From positions 41,612-50,664 of the forward strand of contig DDUV01000055.1 of the NCBI GenBank assembly GCA_002344975.1: DNA of 9,053 bases, in the 5' to 3' direction. Shown here piece after piece: positions 8,001 through 9,053 of the stretch. The translations under genes and the position numbers were made by a program. Numbering within the stretch: the first letter of the stretch is position 1; every line of letters begins with the position of its first letter. The notes under the pieces were generated by a model that was not told where the DNA came from, searched no databases, and worked only from the letters and a program-made list of their open reading frames with translations. The stretch is from Saprospiraceae bacterium UBA2329. Lineage in GTDB: Bacteria; Bacteroidota; Bacteroidia; Chitinophagales; Saprospiraceae.

Positions 8001-9053
8001 CCGACAACACCTACTTCTACATCGGTGTAACGGGCGTGAACCTGGGTAACGACAACCTACACATCGCCTTCAGCAACGCCGACGGCAGCAATAACGGAAC
8101 CAACTGGGGCGTCAACTGGAGCAACACGCCTTATACTTACCTGATTACTATCTTCGGGCCGGATGATATTTGTTACTATCCGTTCAACGATCCTAACGGT
8201 TGTCAGCAGGTGGGTAATGGCGGAGGCCAGTGGCAGCACTTTGCAGGCTGGAGCGGCAATCCAACCACGGAAATCCGCATTCCGCGCGCTTACCTCGGCT
8301 CGCTCAACGGCGGCTCGGGCTTGGTCAATCTGACCATTTATAGCAACAACAATAGTGGCACATATGTCTGGACAGGCTACCCGACCAGCAATCCGCAGGG
8401 CAATGCTCCCGTTACCTGGAACAGCTTCGGACAGCAGACATATCCTACCTACCTGCCGCAAGTGGATGCAGACAACGACGGCTTCGGCGCAGCCTGCGAC
8501 TGCAACGACAACAACGCCAACATCAATCCGAATGCTACCGAGGTCTGCGACGGCATTGACAATGATTGCGACAGCATGATTGACGAGGGTCTCAGCTTCA
8601 CCACTTATTATGTGGACAACGACGGCGACGGCTTCGGCACAGGCAACGGGCAATCGCTTTGCTCCAACCCAGGGGCGGGCTACTCAACCGTAGCCGGCGA
8701 CTGCAACGACAACAATGCCGACATCAATCCGAACGCTGCGGAAGTTTGCGACGGCATTGACAATGATTGCGATAGCATGATTGACGAGGGTCTCAGCTTC
8801 ACCACTTATTATGTGGACAATGACGGCGACGGTTTCGGTACGGGCAACGGGCAATCGCTCTGCTCCAATCCAGGGGCGGGCTACTCAACCGTAGCCGGCG
8901 ACTGTAACGACAACAACGCCAACATCAATCCGAACGCTGCGGAAGTTTGCGACGGCATTGACAATGATTGCGACAGAATGATTGACGAGGGTCTCAGCTT
9001 CACCACTTATTATGTGGACAACGACGGCGACGGCTTCGGCACAAGATCGGAAG
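2003..9053 (+). CDS. Giant secreted multidomain surface protein: beta-helix, Ig-like, GEVED, TSP3/MopE repeats (3' partial)
   Basis: The frame is open without a stop from ATG 2003 to the window end: 2,347 genomic codons to 9043, then three adapter-derived codons and a spare base. Order by residue: signal peptide (1-23), right-handed beta-helix (about 25-533), Ig-like domains (about 534-1490) with a nidogen-like insert (about 737-956) and a GEVED insert (about 1207-1351), hybrid TSP3/MopE repeats (about 1494-1968), a CBM9/DOMON-like beta-sandwich (about 1970-2153), then MopE repeats to the end. ATG 2003 is chosen because it places a basic n-region, a hydrophobic core and an AWS/Q cleavage site at the very N-terminus. 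No Shine-Dalgarno is seen, which is normal for this phylum. The missing C-terminus probably carries a T9SS sorting domain like gene 1. The likely role, inferred only from architecture, is a calcium-stiffened adhesin or matrix-binding protein; the beta-helix could also bind or cleave glycans, but no catalytic site is recognised. Confidence 0.95.
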   Translation, partial: MRNLFTTTWAILLLACCTTAAWSQVDVTATAGTTGPTSYSTVNAAFTAINAGTHQGVITIRITANTTEPATPVPLLRSNSPSNYTSVTIIPSGNVTVNSAAAPTTSRGIIELVGADNVTIDGDDPGTSGTRNLTFQMATTTTTGTQCIRLASNSTTGADGADNNTVKNCNIIGGRSSATSTTTSWGILMSNSTAVTTGAYSSMNTLIENNIITRCYTGIGAIGASATYLNSGTIIRNNVLGSATSADNIGSRGILISYSASTAGVGSATIRNNDIRVGDYGATGYSTTIAGIEVGTVNAGLIIDRNNIHDINQPSSGGYGAHGIYITGSTSTSGVTMTNNFIRDCKMVVYQTSTTSTFIPTGVFFTAGATNVVLDHNTIVIGTQLGSGANFSSFCVNSSVSGVTFASVRNNILVNTHNSTSAYCFYTAATSNISGGTVNNNDYYVTGSASVGYYNSATRSTLSAWQTATGKDAASVSVSPPFVSATDLHIQTSPAPPAVPLFQTGDAGTGVTVDYDNESRATPPCIGADEFVLSICSSAVAGNITGNSVACVASSNLLSLSGATSGLGVTQQWAYGPVGGPYSTPLGTDATQNTNGLPAGNWEVICTVTCAYCGPCSNSTAPFAITINANPTATAGSNSPVCVGSPLDLSVLTDIGTTFSWTGPNSFSSSDQNPVIASATLAAAGTYNVTVTASGCSTMSSTVVTVNPGVSATASATPPTVCAGGNTQLNVAAVQSFTTPAVATYNFAGSSGAYTTLTGTTNPAPTVLTGSTILGDDVGVGNLPIGFTFNYNGSFETVFGISSNGFIQLGNTSATFSGFSSNALASTAKVIAPFWDDNNTTATTIQYRTAGTAPNRTLTVEWGGIKIGGGGSGTHTLNMQAILYEATGVVQFVYGSSTTGTGTISATIGISGASGNYRSVTPLSPANTSTSSTSTENTGISAFTNIPSGTTYTFTPTGAPSFIYAWSENPVSPTTLAATNIANPMANGITEDKTYTVIVTGNGGCTATSSVTVTAGAALTATPTATQSNICEGQSSTLAAGAAGGGAPYTYLWDDPAGSTTATISVSPSSTTTYNVIITDDCNATTTGSVTVIVHPVPTATAGSNSPVCVGSALNLTVSTDIGDTFTWSGPNSFSSTLQNPSISNATSAVAGTYNVTVALGICSATSSTIVTTNPSPVINSTTATPAAICSGGNSTLTVALPGPSSYCTVAFTSSVEAISLVQFADINNSSACATGAGAGGALQDFTSIMGNVVAGSAYTMTLSGTTAGNYTNYFTAFFDWNQDGVFETAVPIGSILNTVCIAQATNTVTVPLTALNGTTRMRIVKNFNASPSNPCGSYSYGQAEDYTLNVTGGANAYTYLWDDPTAATTSSVVVLPVANTTYNVVVTNANGCSSIGQVAVTINPAPTATVSGGGTVCSGDPLPNVSFALTGTGPWNLTYNNGANDVPVTGINTSPYVITNAPAGTYTVVSGSDVNCAGTGSGSVIVAVNTPTTWYADTDNDGFGDPNMSTSSCTQPFGYVANNTDLCPADPDKQAPGACGCGIADTDTDGDNTPDCNDGCPNDPNKTAPGACGCGVADVPATWYADTDNDGFGDPNNSVTGFACDQPAGYVANNTDLCPADPNKQVPGACGCGVADVAATYYADADGDGFGAGPAIPGFTCVVPTGTVTNNTDLCPTDPNKQAPGACGCGVADVATTWYADTDGDTYGDPNSSIPGFTCNQPVGYVANNTDCDDTNNAINPGATEVVNGIDDNCNGMIDETGLTYYRDMDGDGFGDPNNSMLAGSPPIGYVLDNTDCNDNNALEKPGQTWYKDTDGDNYAETGAVTIIQCTRPTGYKAASELTANTGDCNDNNAAINPGATEVCNGIDDDCDGSTDEGVLTTYYLDADGDGYYTGAPVTACTSPGAGYVTSVTGGGDCNDGNDDINPGTNELCNGIDDNCNGSTDEGFDADNDGIADCFDNCPNTPNSVIRPIAIDGNIGDFGAPIANGNAGVNYYFSADNTYFYIGVTGVNLGNDNLHIAFSNADGSNNGTNWGVNWSNTPYTYLITIFGPDDICYYPFNDPNGCQQVGNGGGQWQHFAGWSGNPTTEIRIPRAYLGSLNGGSGLVNLTIYSNNNSGTYVWTGYPTSNPQGNAPVTWNSFGQQTYPTYLPQVDADNDGFGAACDCNDNNANINPNATEVCDGIDNDCDSMIDEGLSFTTYYVDNDGDGFGTGNGQSLCSNPGAGYSTVAGDCNDNNADINPNAAEVCDGIDNDCDSMIDEGLSFTTYYVDNDGDGFGTGNGQSLCSNPGAGYSTVAGDCNDNNANINPNAAEVCDGIDNDCDRMIDEGLSFTTYYVDNDGDGFGTRSE
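2075..3601 (+). other. Right-handed parallel beta-helix domain
   Basis: Residues about 25-533 contain repeated PbH1-like rungs of the type [ITV]xxNxI with Asn ladders: NTVKNCNII, NTLIENNIITRC, GTIIRNNVLG, ATIRNNDIRV, LIIDRNNIHDI, VTMTNNFIRDC, VVLDHNTIVIG and SVRNNILV. It opens with a YSTVNAAFTAINAGTH segment of the kind that starts pectate-lyase-like helices, and closes with DYDNESRATPPCIGADEF, a common end of such domains in Bacteroidota surface proteins. The fold is known in polysaccharide lyases and in adhesins or autotransporters. No lyase active-site cluster was recognised, so binding is as likely as catalysis. Confidence 0.8.
4211..4870 (+). other. Nidogen-like beta domain inserted in an Ig-like module
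   Basis: Residues about 737-956 interrupt an Ig-like module between its CAGGNTQLNV strand and its FIYAWSENP strand. Landmarks are LPIGFTFNYNG, FGISSNGFIQLG, KVIAPFWDD, LTVEWGGI and ILYEATGVVQFVYG, ending TNIPSGTTYTFTP. This order (IGFxFxYNG, SSNGFIxLG, IAPFWDD, then a strand describing an image or charge-like sandwich) recurs in Bacteroidota surface proteins and resembles the NIDO domain. Its ligand is unknown. The stretch is AT-rich: 4381-4440 has only 17 G+C of 60. Confidence 0.6.
5621..6055 (+). other. GEVED domain inserted in an Ig-like module
   Basis: Residues about 1207-1351 begin YCTVAFTSS and end GQAEDYTLNV, matching the GEVEDY(T/W)LxV signature that names the family. Inside are a FFDWNQDGVFE strand, in which D-N-D residues may bind a cation, and a TRMRIVKNFN strand, both usual for this family. 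GEVED domains are common in large secreted proteins of Bacteroidota, and their role is not established. It splits an Ig-like module between CSGGNSTLTVAL and ANAYTYLWDDP. Confidence 0.8.
6482..7906 (+). repeat. Tandem hybrid TSP3/MopE calcium-binding repeats
   Basis: Seven units start with a TWYADTDxDGFGDP-like segment at about 6482, 6749, 6923, 7094, 7292, 7430 and 7643 (89, 58, 57, 66, 46, 71 and about 69 residues). Units 1-3 end in a thrombospondin type 3-like half (LCPxDPNKQxPGACGCGVAD). Units 4, 6 and 7 end in a MopE-like half (DCxDxNxxINPGATE..GIDDxCxG). Unit 5 stops after NDNNALEKPGQ and lacks the second half. Unit 4 has EVVNG where Cys is usual. A short TSP3 piece (DNDGIADCFDNCPNTPN) closes the block. 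The Asp-rich loops are expected to bind calcium and the Cys residues to form disulfides, giving a stiff extracellular rod. Confidence 0.9.
7910..8461 (+). other. CBM9/DOMON-like beta-sandwich domain
   Basis: Residues about 1970-2153 interrupt the repeat blocks. IAIDGNIGDFG, then a VNYYFSADNTYFYIGVTGV strand pair, DNLHIAFSNADG and a late TEIRIPRAYLG followed by LVNLTIYS, resemble the layout of CBM9-like and DOMON-like carbohydrate- or haem-binding sandwiches, which open with an IDG..D motif and a YxxxDxxxLY strand. Trp-rich stretches (NWGVNW, WQHFAGW, YVWTGY) would suit sugar stacking. This is a fold-level resemblance by eye; the ligand is unknown. Confidence 0.45.
8462..9043 (+). repeat. MopE-type repeats at the 3' end of gene 2, 201-bp period
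   Basis: After a short first unit (DADNDGFGAACDCNDNN), full units start at 8576 and 8777, with a partial third at 8978. Units 8576-8776 and 8777-8977 differ at 11 of 201 bases; nine of these changes are silent and two alter residues (Asp to Asn, Ser to Arg). Bases 8978-9043 equal 8576-8641 exactly. At protein level the unit matches the gene 1 unit at 48 of 67 positions, with the same period. The array runs off the window. Confidence 0.92.
9044..9053 (+). other. Probable Illumina adapter remnant (not genomic)
   Basis: The final ten bases AGATCGGAAG equal the start of the standard Illumina read-through adapter. In the two preceding repeat copies the matching place reads GGCAACGGGC after the same GGCACA or GGTACG context, so the sequence leaves the repeat exactly where the adapter begins. 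The last three apparent residues (RSE) should be disregarded. Confidence 0.88.

Noticed and set aside
8057..8653. Minus-strand open frame of 198 codons
   Set aside because: It is a shadow of the beta-sandwich and MopE repeats. The Asp/Asn/Gly codons read in reverse give a Val/Ala/Ile-rich string with no domain.
8462..9043. Regular repeats as a CRISPR array or intergenic satellite
   Set aside because: The period is 201 bp, the whole unit is coding in one frame, and the copies differ mostly by silent changes. There are no short repeats with unique spacers.

Overview
The window suggests a member of the Bacteroidota, probably from the Saprospirales/Chitinophagales/Flavobacteriales range. It comes from a short-read assembly, very likely of an environmental sample. 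The evidence is a typical C-terminal type IX secretion (T9SS) sorting domain, a GEVED-type domain, strings of Ig-like and MopE-type repeats, an exact TAnnTTTG promoter box, and no Shine-Dalgarno motif before the one visible start codon. No housekeeping gene allows a closer assignment.

Layout, all on the + strand. (1) 1-1623 is the C-terminal 540 residues of a secreted protein: Ca-binding MopE-type repeats, two HYR/Ig-like domains, a DUF1349/concanavalin-like domain and a T9SS sorting domain. (2) 1624-2002 is intergenic: a strong intrinsic terminator, a promoter -7 box and a roughly 220-base leader. (3) 2003-9053 is one uninterrupted reading frame of about 2,350 codons with no stop before the window ends. 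It encodes a giant secreted protein: signal peptide, right-handed beta-helix, a string of Ig-like domains (two carrying whole domains inserted inside them), hybrid TSP3/MopE calcium-binding repeats, a beta-sandwich domain, and then MopE repeats of 67 residues. Because this frame runs off the window, a search for stop-terminated ORFs would miss it. Most other ORFs in the region are its shadows.

Both proteins look like cell-surface or extracellular T9SS cargo of the large adhesin or matrix-binding kind, rigidified by calcium. No enzyme active site is recognisable, so a precise function cannot be given. Each gene lacks the end the other shows: gene 1 lacks its N-terminus and gene 2 its C-terminus. 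Both window edges lie in the same repeat family with a 201-bp period. The last 10 bases (9044-9053) equal the start of the standard Illumina adapter and are probably not genomic.

I found no RNA genes, CRISPR array, complete mobile element or defence system. The points most worth a second look are the two domain insertions at an equivalent site of one Ig-like fold, the half-swapped repeat modules, and the assembly artefacts at the edges.
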